64,000 nucleotides of DNA from Ignavibacteriales bacterium (GCA_016709765.1 JADJMD010000014.1:310001-374000); one strand, 5' to 3'; counted from the stretch's first letter, positions 35,530-43,900 are shown. Numbers and translations are program-made. Notes: generated from the sequence alone by a model not told the origin.

Positions 35530-35775
35530 TTATCCTCTCCTATCGATGTTTGTTCCTACAGAAATACCGTTCATTCTACCTGATTTTTCATAATAGTAAT
35601 ATTCCATAATTTCATTTTGCTTTGCCGGATACATTTCTGCAAAAAACTTTTTCTCATCCGGATTTATATTTTCGCTCAATTCCATTGCGGCATTATTAAG
35701 ATTTGCTTTACTGCTTTTGGCATTATTTAATCCATAAGCCGAATAGTTTCCAATTGAGTTCAAGTTAACAGCCAT
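35530..35775 (-). CDS. Unrecognised small protein between flgC and fliE
   Basis: I do not recognise this 81-residue protein. It has no signal peptide or membrane segment. The N-terminal half is Asn/Ala/Ser-rich and probably disordered. The C-terminal half has a charged helix (NPDEKKFFAEMYPAKQNEIMEYYYYEKSGRM) and the tail NGISVGTNIDRRG. It starts a few bases after flgC and stops one base before the fliE frame region, so it is cotranscribed with the rod genes. Position suggests a rod or rod-MS-ring factor, perhaps an export substrate; that is inference. Confidence 0.7.
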   Translation of the reverse strand: MAVNLNSIGNYSAYGLNNAKSSKANLNNAAMELSENINPDEKKFFAEMYPAKQNEIMEYYYYEKSGRMNGISVGTNIDRRG

Positions 35776-35785
35776 AGTTTATCTC

Positions 35786-36283
35786 CTATATCTCCAATGA
35801 ATCTTTTGCCATTTGTTTTGATGAATTGAATGCAGTAAGATTTGCTTCGTAACTTCTAGTAGCCGCAATCATATCAATCATTTCAGTAATTGTATTGATG
35901 TTTGAAAGTTGAACATAACCATCTTGATTAGCATCCGGATGTTCAGGCATATAAACAATATCGCCCTGTGTGGAGTCATCTTTAATATCAAACTCTAATC
36001 CGTTCTTTTGTGGTGAATTAATTTCAAATGTTGATGGTGCGGTTATATGATTTGAGTTAGTTGAAGAAAGTTTTATCGTACTTTTCATATCATTAAAAGT
36101 ATCGTTGAACGGTATATCATTCTGTTTAACAGTTAAAATTTTTCTATTGATTGGTTTACCGTCTTCAGTTCTAACAGTATTTCCATTAGCAAGATTTTCA
36201 GCGATAAGATTCATCTTCTTTCGCTGGATACTTAAGCCTTTGCCGCTTATTCCAAATCCTAAAAAGTTATCACCGATTTTCAA
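35786..36283 (-). CDS. flgC: Proximal rod protein FlgC
   Basis: FlgC is a proximal rod subunit. The 165-residue product has the N-terminal rod pattern (FLGFGISGKGLSIQRKKMNLIAENLANGNTVRTEDGKPINRK) and the C-terminal block MPEHPDANQDGYVQLSNINTITEMIDMIAATRSYEANLTAFNSSKQMAKDSLEI, which is diagnostic. The start overlaps the end of flgB by four bases. Length is slightly above the usual 135-150 residues. Confidence 0.95.
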   Translation of the reverse strand: MKIGDNFLGFGISGKGLSIQRKKMNLIAENLANGNTVRTEDGKPINRKILTVKQNDIPFNDTFNDMKSTIKLSSTNSNHITAPSTFEINSPQKNGLEFDIKDDSTQGDIVYMPEHPDANQDGYVQLSNINTITEMIDMIAATRSYEANLTAFNSSKQMAKDSLEI

Positions 36284-36666
36284 AATTTACCTCCGCCTTT
36301 AATTACGTTTTGTAATCCTCTGTAATAATCCCCAATTTTTCTGGATGCAAATCTGAACTGAATTGAGTTTGCAGCGAGTTCAGACATTTCTCGATCGATA
36401 TCAACATTATTAATTCCAGACACATTATCTAAAGAATTATCTTTTGAAATTTCAAATTTAGGTTTGCTGTTTTGATTCAGCCTTAAGTGTTTTGGATTTG
36501 TAGCTCTCATTTGTCCCATATTTTCGGAAAGGATGGATTTAAAATCCACATCTTGTCTTTTGTAATTTTCAGTTCCGATGTTTGCAATGTTTTTACTGAT
36601 TACTTTGTTCTTGGTTGAACAATAATCAATAAATTTCTCTAACGATTTTATACCCGATGATTGCAT
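36280..36666 (-). CDS. flgB: Proximal rod protein FlgB
   Basis: FlgB is a proximal rod subunit. From the ATG at 36666 the product has 128 residues with the pattern SLEKFIDYCSTKNKVISKNIANIGTENYKRQDVDFKSIL at the start and DIDREMSELAANSIQFRFASRKIGDYYRGLQNVI at the end. I prefer this start because the 18 residues of the longer frame (from 36720) are hydrophobic and unlike FlgB. They would also be encoded by the region holding a sigma-54-like promoter. It is the first gene of the basal-body and hook operon. Confidence 0.9.
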   Translation of the reverse strand: MQSSGIKSLEKFIDYCSTKNKVISKNIANIGTENYKRQDVDFKSILSENMGQMRATNPKHLRLNQNSKPKFEISKDNSLDNVSGINNVDIDREMSELAANSIQFRFASRKIGDYYRGLQNVIKGGGKF

Positions 36667-36693
36667 ATTCTTTAGCTTTTTTGAAACCGAAAA

Positions 36694-36709
36694 GACAAGA
36701 ATAGTACCA
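36694..36709 (-). promoter_or_regulatory. Weak sigma-54-like promoter before flgB
   Basis: The minus strand reads TGGTACTATTCTTGTC. It matches the sigma-54 consensus in the -24 block (TGG-AC) and in TTG of the -12 block, but the invariant GC is GT. Predicted transcription would start near 36683, some 17 bases before the flgB ATG. Its place at the head of the operon makes it worth listing despite the mismatch. Confidence 0.35.
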
Positions 36710-36785
36710 GTGAAAAACAAGCAGAATTGAGTTTATTTGAAGAAAATTGAAAGGTAATTGGCTAAAAGTAAACAGTTGTCAGTTA

Positions 36786-37031
36786 TTACTCAGAGTAGTC
36801 TAATGTTAACGATTTTGTTTGTCCGCAAGAACAAATAAATTTTATTTCTTTGATATTGTCTTCAGCATCTTTAGTTAATACAATTTTAATTCCTTCGGCA
36901 TGATCTTCTTCAAAACAAATTTTTGAACTGCCGGAAACTTGAACATCCTCAGCCTTTATTAAGCTGGATTTTCTTGAACCATTTTTACAAGTAACTGAGT
37001 TAAATATCGCTTCTTCCATTAAATCGTTCAT
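36786..37031 (-). CDS. Unrecognised small cysteine-containing protein after cheB
   Basis: The 81-residue product (from the ATG at 37031; an in-frame TTG at 37040 would add three) is soluble. It begins MNDLMEEAIFNSVTCKNGSRKSSLIKAEDVQ and ends IKEIKFICSCGQTKSLTLDYSE, with a C-S-C motif and a third cysteine near residue 18. A lone CxC with an upstream Cys might bind metal, but no known domain is evident. It overlaps the end of cheB and is the last gene of the chemotaxis operon. Confidence 0.62.
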   Translation of the reverse strand: MNDLMEEAIFNSVTCKNGSRKSSLIKAEDVQVSGSSKICFEEDHAEGIKIVLTKDAEDNIKEIKFICSCGQTKSLTLDYSE

Positions 37032-38116
37032 ATTGCACAAGCCTTATTTATTGCGTTTGCTATACTTTCAAGCGGTAAAATTAAATCAGCATAACCCGCA
37101 TCCACAACAGCTTTGGGCATACCGTAAACCACACAAGAATCTTCATCCTGCGCGATTGAATAACCGCCTTTCATTTTTAATTCCTTAATTGCATCAGCGC
37201 CGTCTCTTCCCATTCCGGTCATTATAACCCCGAGCGCATATTTGCTATAAACTTTAATTACAGAGTTCATCATCACATCAACCGATGGGCGATGAAGCGT
37301 ATCAGATGGTGTGTCTGAAATTGAAATCATTGAATGATTATTTCCTGTTTTATCAACTGTCATATGAAATCCACCTGGAGCAATGTAAACAACACCACCT
37401 CTAACTATTTCTCTGTCTTCGGCTTCTTTAACTTCAACTTCACTAAGTCCGTTTAATCTTTCTGCAAGCGATTTAGTAAATTTTGGCGGCATGTGCTGCA
37501 CAACGAACATTGGTATCGATAGTTTTTTAGAAAGATTTGGAATAACTTTTTGAAGTGACATTGGTCCGCCAGTTGAAACACCAAGAGCAATTGCACGATA
37601 ACCAATTTGCGGAATTGACTTGTTTGAGTGATCCTGCTTAGATGCTGCGGTTGCTGAAGCATTACGGTTAAAGTTAAGGTTTTGTATTCTCTGTAATCTT
37701 AAACTTAAAGATCTTTGACTTACAATAGCTTTTACTTTGGCTACAAGATCTTCTTTAATTTTTATAATGTTAACATTTACAAAAGAGAGTTCTTTCGGAA
37801 TAAAATCAACGGCCCCATATTCTAAAGCTTTTAAAGTATCTTTAGCACCTTCAGTAGTAAGTGAACTTACCATAAGAACAGGTGTTGGATGTTCTTTCAT
37901 TATTTTTTGAAGTGCGGTAAGTCCATCCATTCTCGGCATTTCAATATCCATCGTAACAATGTCAGGCATTTTGGATTTAACCATTTCAACACCCTCAATA
38001 CCATCTCTTGCGGTTGCTACTACTTCAATTTCACCGGTGCTTTCAAGCATTATGGATAATGATTTTCTCATAAAAGCAGAATCATCAACTACAACAGCCT
38101 TTATTTTTCTTGCCAT
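37028..38116 (-). CDS. cheB: Chemotaxis methylesterase CheB
   Basis: CheB removes methyl groups from chemoreceptors. The 362-residue product has an N-terminal receiver domain with phospho-accepting Asp57 (in DIVTMDIEMPRMDG), a linker, and a C-terminal esterase domain. Catalytic residues are visible as Ser181 (LGVSTGGP), His208 (VVQHMPPKFT) and Asp305 (TGMGRDGADA). All are intact. It follows cheA by one base. Confidence 0.97.
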   Translation of the reverse strand: MARKIKAVVVDDSAFMRKSLSIMLESTGEIEVVATARDGIEGVEMVKSKMPDIVTMDIEMPRMDGLTALQKIMKEHPTPVLMVSSLTTEGAKDTLKALEYGAVDFIPKELSFVNVNIIKIKEDLVAKVKAIVSQRSLSLRLQRIQNLNFNRNASATAASKQDHSNKSIPQIGYRAIALGVSTGGPMSLQKVIPNLSKKLSIPMFVVQHMPPKFTKSLAERLNGLSEVEVKEAEDREIVRGGVVYIAPGGFHMTVDKTGNNHSMISISDTPSDTLHRPSVDVMMNSVIKVYSKYALGVIMTGMGRDGADAIKELKMKGGYSIAQDEDSCVVYGMPKAVVDAGYADLILPLESIANAINKACAI

Positions 38117-38117
38117 T

Positions 38118-39956
38118 TTATTTTTCAGCTATGTGAAGTAATTCGTTAACATCAACTATCATCACAACAGAACCATCGCCCATAATTGTGGAGCCCGCTA
38201 TACCCTGTACTTTGCCAAAATAATTTCCGAGAGATTTGATAACAACTTCTTTCTGTCCGATTAAACTATCAACCTTAATGCCGTATCTTTTTTCTGCAAT
38301 ACCAACCACTACCACATACTGCCAAATTCTATTTTCATCTTTTTCTTCAAATCCAAAAAGTACTTCTTCAACCGAAACCAATGGGAGTATACTATCGCGC
38401 ATTTTAATTACAGGTTTTTGATTTACAGAATAAATGTTTTCTCTATGTACTCTCAATACTTCTAACACAGTGTTTAATGGTATTACGATTGACTGATCTT
38501 TAACTTTTACAATCATTCCAGAAATTATAGCCAGTGTAAGTGGAAGCTTTATGATAATTTTAGTTCCAACTCCAACATTTGATTCTATATTGATTATTCC
38601 CCGCAGTTTTGTAACATTAGTTTTAACAACATCCATCCCAACACCGCGTCCAGAAATATTTGTAACAACTTCAGCCGTTGAAAATCCCGGAAGGAAAATT
38701 AGATTTAAAATTTCTTGTCTTGTTAATTCTTTTGCACGATCTGCAGAAATTAATCCTTTTTGAACAACTTTAGCTTTAATTACTTCAGGATCAATTCCTT
38801 TTCCATCATCTTCAATTGTAATGATAATGTTGTTGCCTTCGTGTTCAGCAGATAGTGTTAGTGTTCCTATTGGATTTTTACCATTTGCTTTTCGTGTTTC
38901 CGGGCTTTCAATTCCATGATCCACACTATTCCTTACAAGATGCACAAGTGGATCATTAATTTCTTCAATCAAAGTTTTATCTAATTCTGTTTCTTCACCT
39001 TTTATAACAATATCAATTTGCTTTTTTGCATCTCGGGAAAGATCACGTACAAGACGAGGAAACTTGTTAAACACTTTTCCAATTCTGATCATTCGTGTTT
39101 TCATTACAACCAGCTGTAGTTCGTTTGTCATCAAATCTATTTGTTTTGTTACATCAAAAAGATCACGTGAAAATTTTGTTCCTTCATTTTCAAGAGCAAA
39201 CTCAGAGTTTACCTGTGCTAACCTGTTTCTGCCAAGCACTAATTCAGAAACAATATTTAACAGCTCATCCAATCGTTCAACATCAACACGAATTGAATTT
39301 TCAATTTTCTTAGACGTGTCTTGTTTTGATTTATCCGGACTAACAGATTTGATTTCAACTTGCTGTAACTCATGGTCATCATCATCATCAGACTCTTCAA
39401 CATTTTTTTCAGTATTTAGTTCATCCAATACAACTTCGGTCGCAATTTCGTTAATTCCATTTTTTAATTCAGTTTTTGCTGATTTTTTTCTTGACTTTTT
39501 TGCTGATTTTTTCTTTACATCTGCAACACCGCCATTTTCAAGAACACTAATAAGATCAGTTAATTCTTTAATCGTATCATCAACGTCAATATCCTCATTC
39601 TGAAATTCTTCAATACTGTACAGAAGAGATTTCATTTTATCATAAGCCAAAAGTAATGCATCCATTATCGTTGCGTTTAAACTTACTTCAAGCTTACGCA
39701 GTTTGTTAAGAATATCTTCGCCTTTGTGTGTAACACCTGTAAGCTTATCAAGTCCAAGAAAACTTGATGTTCCTTTTATAGTATGAAAATGTCTGAATAC
39801 ACAGTTTAGCAATTCATTATCATCCGGTCTTTTTTCCATTTCAACCAGATCAACATCTAATTTTTCAAGAATCTCTTTTGTTTCAATTATAAAACTCTCA
39901 ACGATTTCCTTCATATCCGGATCGATGAGCATCGGGTTTTGATTTGCTTTTGCCAT
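38118..39956 (-). CDS. cheA: Chemotaxis histidine kinase CheA
   Basis: CheA phosphorylates CheY and CheB. The 612-residue product has an Hpt domain with His58 (FRHFHTIKGTSSFLGL), then a highly charged linker (about 145-215, first Lys-rich then Asp/Glu-rich). The dimerisation domain (VDVERLDELLNIVSELVLGRNRL), the ATPase domain (HLVRNSVDHGIESPETR, DDGKGID, GRGVGMDVV) and a CheW-like regulatory domain (about 480-612) follow. I see no folded CheY-binding P2 domain in the linker. No cheW gene occurs in the window, so CheW must be encoded elsewhere. Confidence 0.97.
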   Translation of the reverse strand: MAKANQNPMLIDPDMKEIVESFIIETKEILEKLDVDLVEMEKRPDDNELLNCVFRHFHTIKGTSSFLGLDKLTGVTHKGEDILNKLRKLEVSLNATIMDALLLAYDKMKSLLYSIEEFQNEDIDVDDTIKELTDLISVLENGGVADVKKKSAKKSRKKSAKTELKNGINEIATEVVLDELNTEKNVEESDDDDDHELQQVEIKSVSPDKSKQDTSKKIENSIRVDVERLDELLNIVSELVLGRNRLAQVNSEFALENEGTKFSRDLFDVTKQIDLMTNELQLVVMKTRMIRIGKVFNKFPRLVRDLSRDAKKQIDIVIKGEETELDKTLIEEINDPLVHLVRNSVDHGIESPETRKANGKNPIGTLTLSAEHEGNNIIITIEDDGKGIDPEVIKAKVVQKGLISADRAKELTRQEILNLIFLPGFSTAEVVTNISGRGVGMDVVKTNVTKLRGIINIESNVGVGTKIIIKLPLTLAIISGMIVKVKDQSIVIPLNTVLEVLRVHRENIYSVNQKPVIKMRDSILPLVSVEEVLFGFEEKDENRIWQYVVVVGIAEKRYGIKVDSLIGQKEVVIKSLGNYFGKVQGIAGSTIMGDGSVVMIVDVNELLHIAEK

Positions 39957-39957
39957 A

Positions 39958-40707
39958 TTAGTTAAACAATTTATCTATTTCTGCTTGAGATGCAGTTTCC
40001 ATCTCTTTGTTAAAAATTGAATCAGCTTCTTGCTGCGGCAAAACTGATTTTGAATAACGCGCATTCGGATCAAATGATGCACCTTCGGGTATATTAAGAG
40101 AATCATGATCGTTGATCTTTGTATTATCAAAATCTTCAATCAATGAACCAAGTTTATCCTGCACAGATTCTATCAAATGATTAACTGTTGCCAATTGCTG
40201 TGATGTTATATCTTGAACTTGAAGTGATAGAGCAATACTGTTCGAATCATTTTTCATTTTTCCAACTTGAAGTAAAAGCTTACCGAGTTTCTCAGAACTG
40301 CTGTTTTTCTTAAGAAAATCCTTTATGAATAAATCAGCATCTTGCCTGTTTAGCATTGGAATCAAGCTTAAAAGAAAATCTTCTTTATCTGTTTCTTTTG
40401 CTAAAATATCCACCATAGTTTTTTCTATGTCAGTTAAATCATTATTAAGTGAATCAACAAGATCTAAAATTTCTGTTGTAGCCATCTCTGTGGCGCTTGT
40501 AACATTTTGAATTTGATTTTTTACTTTTGGAATTTTGGAAGTACTATCAGCAATAGATTTGTTTATGTTTTCTAATAGAGGAACTGTTTCCTTCATAAAC
40601 TCGCCAAGACTCTGAATGATTGGGATGAGTTTTTCACCATATATAAATACTTTTTTTAAATCATTAAGTTTTGAAAAAAGCTGCGTCATATTTTCTGATT
40701 TAATCAT
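39958..40707 (-). CDS. cheZ: CheY phosphatase CheZ
   Basis: CheZ speeds dephosphorylation of phospho-CheY. The 249-residue, mostly helical protein carries the active-site motif SLQVQDITSQQLATV, with Asp166 and Gln170 equal to Asp143 and Gln147 of the enteric protein. It ends with the peptide ASQAEIDKLF, which resembles the CheY-binding tail of CheZ and the N-terminus of FliM. The gene lies between cheY and cheA, a sensible context. Overall similarity to enteric CheZ is low, but the motif, the helical hairpin and the C-terminal peptide occur in the right order. Confidence 0.85.
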   Translation of the reverse strand: MIKSENMTQLFSKLNDLKKVFIYGEKLIPIIQSLGEFMKETVPLLENINKSIADSTSKIPKVKNQIQNVTSATEMATTEILDLVDSLNNDLTDIEKTMVDILAKETDKEDFLLSLIPMLNRQDADLFIKDFLKKNSSSEKLGKLLLQVGKMKNDSNSIALSLQVQDITSQQLATVNHLIESVQDKLGSLIEDFDNTKINDHDSLNIPEGASFDPNARYSKSVLPQQEADSIFNKEMETASQAEIDKLFN

Positions 40708-41096
40708 TAGTTTGCTCCTACATTACTTGCAAGTATCTGATCAATTTTTTCTCTAAGTATCGCTGGTGTAAATGGTTTTACAACGTAGTTATTTACTTTT
40801 GCTTTTAGCGCTTCAATAATATCATCTTTAACACCTCTGGTGGTTACCATTAAAACCGGAATCTTTCCCATTTTTTCATCAGAGCGTATTGCTTTAATCA
40901 ATTCAAGACCAGAAAGAACGGGCATGTTCCAATCTGTAATAACAAAATTTAGGGTATCATCGGCAGCAAGTTTTAGAAGTGCATCTTTGCCATCACAAGC
41001 CTCTGCAAAATCTTCATATCCAAGATTTTTTAAAGAGTTTGCGACTATTCGACGCATTGTTTGTGAATCATCTACAATTAAAAATTTTAAGCCCAT
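40707..41096 (-). CDS. cheY: Chemotaxis response regulator CheY
   Basis: A single receiver domain of 129 residues with Asp9/Asp10 (IVDDSQTMRR), phospho-accepting Asp55 (VITDWNMP), Thr85 (LMVTTRG) and Lys107 (VVKPFT). The TDWNMP and TTRG patterns are characteristic of flagellar CheY. It overlaps cheZ by one base. This is the most likely motor-binding CheY of the two receivers in the operon. Confidence 0.95.
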   Translation of the reverse strand: MGLKFLIVDDSQTMRRIVANSLKNLGYEDFAEACDGKDALLKLAADDTLNFVITDWNMPVLSGLELIKAIRSDEKMGKIPVLMVTTRGVKDDIIEALKAKVNNYVVKPFTPAILREKIDQILASNVGAN

Positions 41097-41106
41097 GGTT
41101 TTCTTT

Positions 41107-41472
41107 CTAGTTTAAAAATTTTGATACTTCGTATAAAACTCTTTTTGAATCAAATGGTTTTAACAAATATGCATCTGCACCACATTGTATCCCTTTTTCA
41201 ATATCCTCATTTGCAGATAGAGAAGAAAGTATGATAATGGGTATTTCCTGATAGTCCTCATTTGAACGAATAGCTCTAATTAATTCAAATCCGTCTATGT
41301 TAGGCATATTCAAATCTGTGATAACAAGATCAACCTGCTCGGATGGTAAAACCTCTAATGCCTGCATACCATCAGCAACTTGAATTATTTCATATCCTTT
41401 AACTTTTAAAGAGATCGATACAAATTTTCTTATTGTCGGTGAATCATCCGCAACAAGAATAACTTTCTTCAT
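41107..41472 (-). CDS. Second CheY-like single-domain response regulator
   Basis: A 121-residue receiver domain with Asp9/Asp10 (VADDSPTIRK), phospho-accepting Asp53 (VITDLNMP), Ser in IIILSS, and Lys in YLLKPF. It resembles CheY but lacks the TTRG-type pattern of its neighbour. It may be a phosphate sink or a regulator of another output. It lies between cheR and cheY and is part of the same operon. Confidence 0.9.
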   Translation of the reverse strand: MKKVILVADDSPTIRKFVSISLKVKGYEIIQVADGMQALEVLPSEQVDLVITDLNMPNIDGFELIRAIRSNEDYQEIPIIILSSLSANEDIEKGIQCGADAYLLKPFDSKRVLYEVSKFLN

Positions 41473-41479
41473 TTTCTAA

Positions 41480-41692
41480 TTACTCCTTTTTATATCCAAT
41501 GGTTTTAGGAAAACTTGTTAGCTTAAATGATTTTGATAAACCATGCAATGTTTCTGAATACCCGATAAACAAGTAACCACCTTTTAACAATGAATTATAT
41601 AAATGGTTTATTACTTTTATTTTAGAAGTTTGATCAAAATAGATAAGAACATTTGCACAAAAGATTACATCAAAATTTATCATCGTTCTCAT
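41480..41692 (-). CDS. cheR: CheR methyltransferase, C-terminal part (split gene)
   Basis: This 70-residue frame encodes the missing end of CheR: FDVIFCANVLIYFDQTSKIKVINHLYNSLLKGGYLFIGYSETLHGLS. It equals the CRNVLIYF and GGYLFLGHSE blocks of the family. It begins with an ATG that overlaps the stop codon of the N-terminal part (shared ATGA). The two pieces together make about 299 residues, the length of a normal CheR. It may be reached by a frameshift, by reinitiation at the overlapping ATG, or the split may be a sequence error. Confidence 0.8.
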   Translation of the reverse strand: MRTMINFDVIFCANVLIYFDQTSKIKVINHLYNSLLKGGYLFIGYSETLHGLSKSFKLTSFPKTIGYKKE

Positions 41693-42378
41693 CTTAAGTC
41701 ATCATAAAGATTAAGCAATTTAAAGTAAGCCATATCTTTTATTTTAGGATCAAGATCAAATGAAGCGTTGTTTGTTTTAAAATATTTCTTAAGATAATAA
41801 ACTGGCGTGTTTCTAACTGAGTATTCTTTATACGATGCGCGTCTTGCAGTATCAACAACCGCGTTACTGATATCAGTACCAACAATTTCAAATTCTATAT
41901 TTGGATATTTAGGCCGGATTAGATCATTAATCATCATAGCGATAGAATATGCTTCTTCTCCACTTGAAGATGCCGCACTCCAAATCTTTATTTTATTTTT
42001 TCCTAATTTTTCTTTTGATGTAATGATTTCGGGCAGAATAGTAGTAACAAGAGCATCAAGTTGCGGCTGGTTACGAAAGAAAAACGTTTCGTTAATTGTT
42101 ATAGCTTCGTAAAGATATTTAACCTCAGCAGTGCCGGAAGGGTTAAACTTTACATAATCAAAATATTTTTCAAACGATTCAATTCCTAAATGAGTTATAC
42201 GCTTCTGTAATCGGCTTTCGAGTAAATACTTTTTATTATCCTGGAAATAAATCCCTGTACTTTCGTAAATATACTTTCGCCAGGTTTCAAAAGATTTTAT
42301 TGAAAGACTAACTTTTGTAGGAGTAAGTAACATCGCTGGCTGAGCTGTTGAAAATCCCCTTTGCGTATACTCTTGCAT
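41689..42378 (-). CDS. cheR: CheR methyltransferase, N-terminal part (split gene)
   Basis: CheR methylates chemoreceptors using S-adenosylmethionine. This 229-residue frame has the N-terminal helical domain (WRKYIYESTGIYFQDNKKYLLESRLQKRI) and the SAM-binding part (KIKIWSAASSSGEEAYSIAMMI, VGTDIS, and YFKLLNLYDDL). It stops at DDLR, just where the family continues to FDVIFCRNVLIYF, found in the overlapping frame. No clear slippery heptamer is seen at the junction (GACTTAAGATGA). CheR is therefore either split, pseudogenised, or affected by a single-base sequence error. Confidence 0.85.
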   Translation of the reverse strand: MQEYTQRGFSTAQPAMLLTPTKVSLSIKSFETWRKYIYESTGIYFQDNKKYLLESRLQKRITHLGIESFEKYFDYVKFNPSGTAEVKYLYEAITINETFFFRNQPQLDALVTTILPEIITSKEKLGKNKIKIWSAASSSGEEAYSIAMMINDLIRPKYPNIEFEIVGTDISNAVVDTARRASYKEYSVRNTPVYYLKKYFKTNNASFDLDPKIKDMAYFKLLNLYDDLR

Positions 42379-42387
42379 TTTTTTCTA

Positions 42388-43776
42388 CTAGTTTGTTAAG
42401 TATTGTTTTCTCAATGACATTTCTTTAGCTTTTTCACTAACCATCTCTTCAGGATCATTAGTCAACTTATAAAGTGCTTCACTTATTATCGGATTATCCA
42501 GATCAGATAGCAAATCTAACAGACATATGCGATTCCAGAAATTTTCATCATTTATCATCGAATCAATAAATAAAAGTGCAGTTTGATAATCAATTATAAA
42601 TAAAAGTTCTGCTGCTGATATGCGAACAACTTCATCAGAGTTTGTAAGACTCTTTGAAAGTGACTCTGTTAATCTTTGTTTTTCAATTTGGGATAGGTTG
42701 TGCATTTCATTAGGTTCTGAGTTGAGAATATTTTGTAACAAATCTAGAACAGCCGATAAATACTTATTCCCATTATCTATAACGGTATGAAGTTTTGGAA
42801 GAATGATTTTTTTATTTTCCATAAACTTTTCGTAAAGCACTTCATTTAAATCCAAATCCAAACCATAAATGTTCAGACAAGCATATAGAATCTCAGGATC
42901 ATCAAAAATGGTAACTAAGTGTGCGGCTATTATTTGATAATTTGGTTCTGAATTAATTATTGTATCCAAAACACATTTTTTGATTTTTTCATCAAATGGA
43001 ACTTCAAGATCGAATTTTACTTTAAGCTTATAGATAGCTTCTAAAAGCGGCCAAACTAATGCACCGCTTAACAGATCAACTTGCGAAAGTAGGAAATAAA
43101 AAGTGCTTTCATCTCCAATTTCACCCATGCTTTCAATCATATTAAACTTTAAAAAGTCATCTTCCGCTTCAAATTTTTCAGTAATAAATTTTAACGATTG
43201 TAGAGTTCTTATTTTTCCAACTGATTCAATCACAACAGGCTTTAAAACATCAGCTTTATCATAAAAATTAATAATATGTTCTACGCCTTTTTCGCTATAA
43301 ATATTTCCTAAAGCTTCTATGCAAGCAACTATTACATTTTCATTCTGGTTAACAGTAAGAATGTGAATAATCAAATCTTCGGGGGATTTATCACCAATCA
43401 ATCCAAGTATATCAACTAAAAATTTAATGTCGTCATCTACTTTAATTTCTGGTAAGCGTTTGCAAATAACATCAATAGAATCCGTACCTTTTTTTAATAG
43501 AATTTCACCAGCAAGATTTCTTACAGAAATTTCTGACGAACTGATAAAATCAAATATTTCATATGGTATAGATGGGTTATTATTTTGAATAAGAAAATTT
43601 GAAGCAGCATTTTTTACTGACTTATCATCTTCCAGGATAAGCCTGATTACTGCTTTAACAACATTCTTATCAACTTCTTCAAAAGTTAAATTAAAAAGTG
43701 CCTCAGTTTTTAAAGAAGGATCTTCAGAGTTGAGCATTTCTAAAACGTTTTGTTCGAAATTATTTTCTGTATTCAT
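42388..43776 (-). CDS. HEAT-repeat protein of the chemotaxis operon
   Basis: The 462-residue soluble protein consists of tandem helical repeats of the HEAT/PBS-lyase type throughout, for example DDIKFLVDILGLIGDKSPEDLIIHIL, VIVACIEALGNIYSEKGVEHIINFY and FLKFNMIESMGEIGDESTFYFLL. There is no catalytic motif. Such repeat proteins act as protein-binding scaffolds. It lies nine bases upstream of cheR and is the first gene of the chemotaxis operon, so it may bind a Che protein or receptor; that is inference. Confidence 0.82.
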   Translation of the reverse strand: MNTENNFEQNVLEMLNSEDPSLKTEALFNLTFEEVDKNVVKAVIRLILEDDKSVKNAASNFLIQNNNPSIPYEIFDFISSSEISVRNLAGEILLKKGTDSIDVICKRLPEIKVDDDIKFLVDILGLIGDKSPEDLIIHILTVNQNENVIVACIEALGNIYSEKGVEHIINFYDKADVLKPVVIESVGKIRTLQSLKFITEKFEAEDDFLKFNMIESMGEIGDESTFYFLLSQVDLLSGALVWPLLEAIYKLKVKFDLEVPFDEKIKKCVLDTIINSEPNYQIIAAHLVTIFDDPEILYACLNIYGLDLDLNEVLYEKFMENKKIILPKLHTVIDNGNKYLSAVLDLLQNILNSEPNEMHNLSQIEKQRLTESLSKSLTNSDEVVRISAAELLFIIDYQTALLFIDSMINDENFWNRICLLDLLSDLDNPIISEALYKLTNDPEEMVSEKAKEMSLRKQYLTN

Positions 43777-43900
43777 TTTGTTTTACGATTAGTTTGTTAT
43801 TATCAAATTAACTTCTGCAATTTTTTCAATAATGATGCCGTTCAAATTCTATCGTTTTCTGCATTATATACAGATAATTGCAAAATTACTGTTGAATATT

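Noticed and set aside
39064..39603. Open plus-strand frame of 179 codons opposite cheA
   Set aside because: Ser/Thr-rich translation without domain pattern, fully antisense to an intact cheA; it comes from the codon usage of the opposite strand.
41683..41700. Programmed -1 frameshift site in cheR
   Set aside because: No X-XXY-YYZ heptamer and no evident downstream stem; reinitiation, error or mutation are more likely.
43825..43840. Sigma-54-like CGGCATCATTATTGAA before the HEAT-repeat gene
   Set aside because: The invariant -12 GC is GA and the first T is missing; too weak to list as a promoter.
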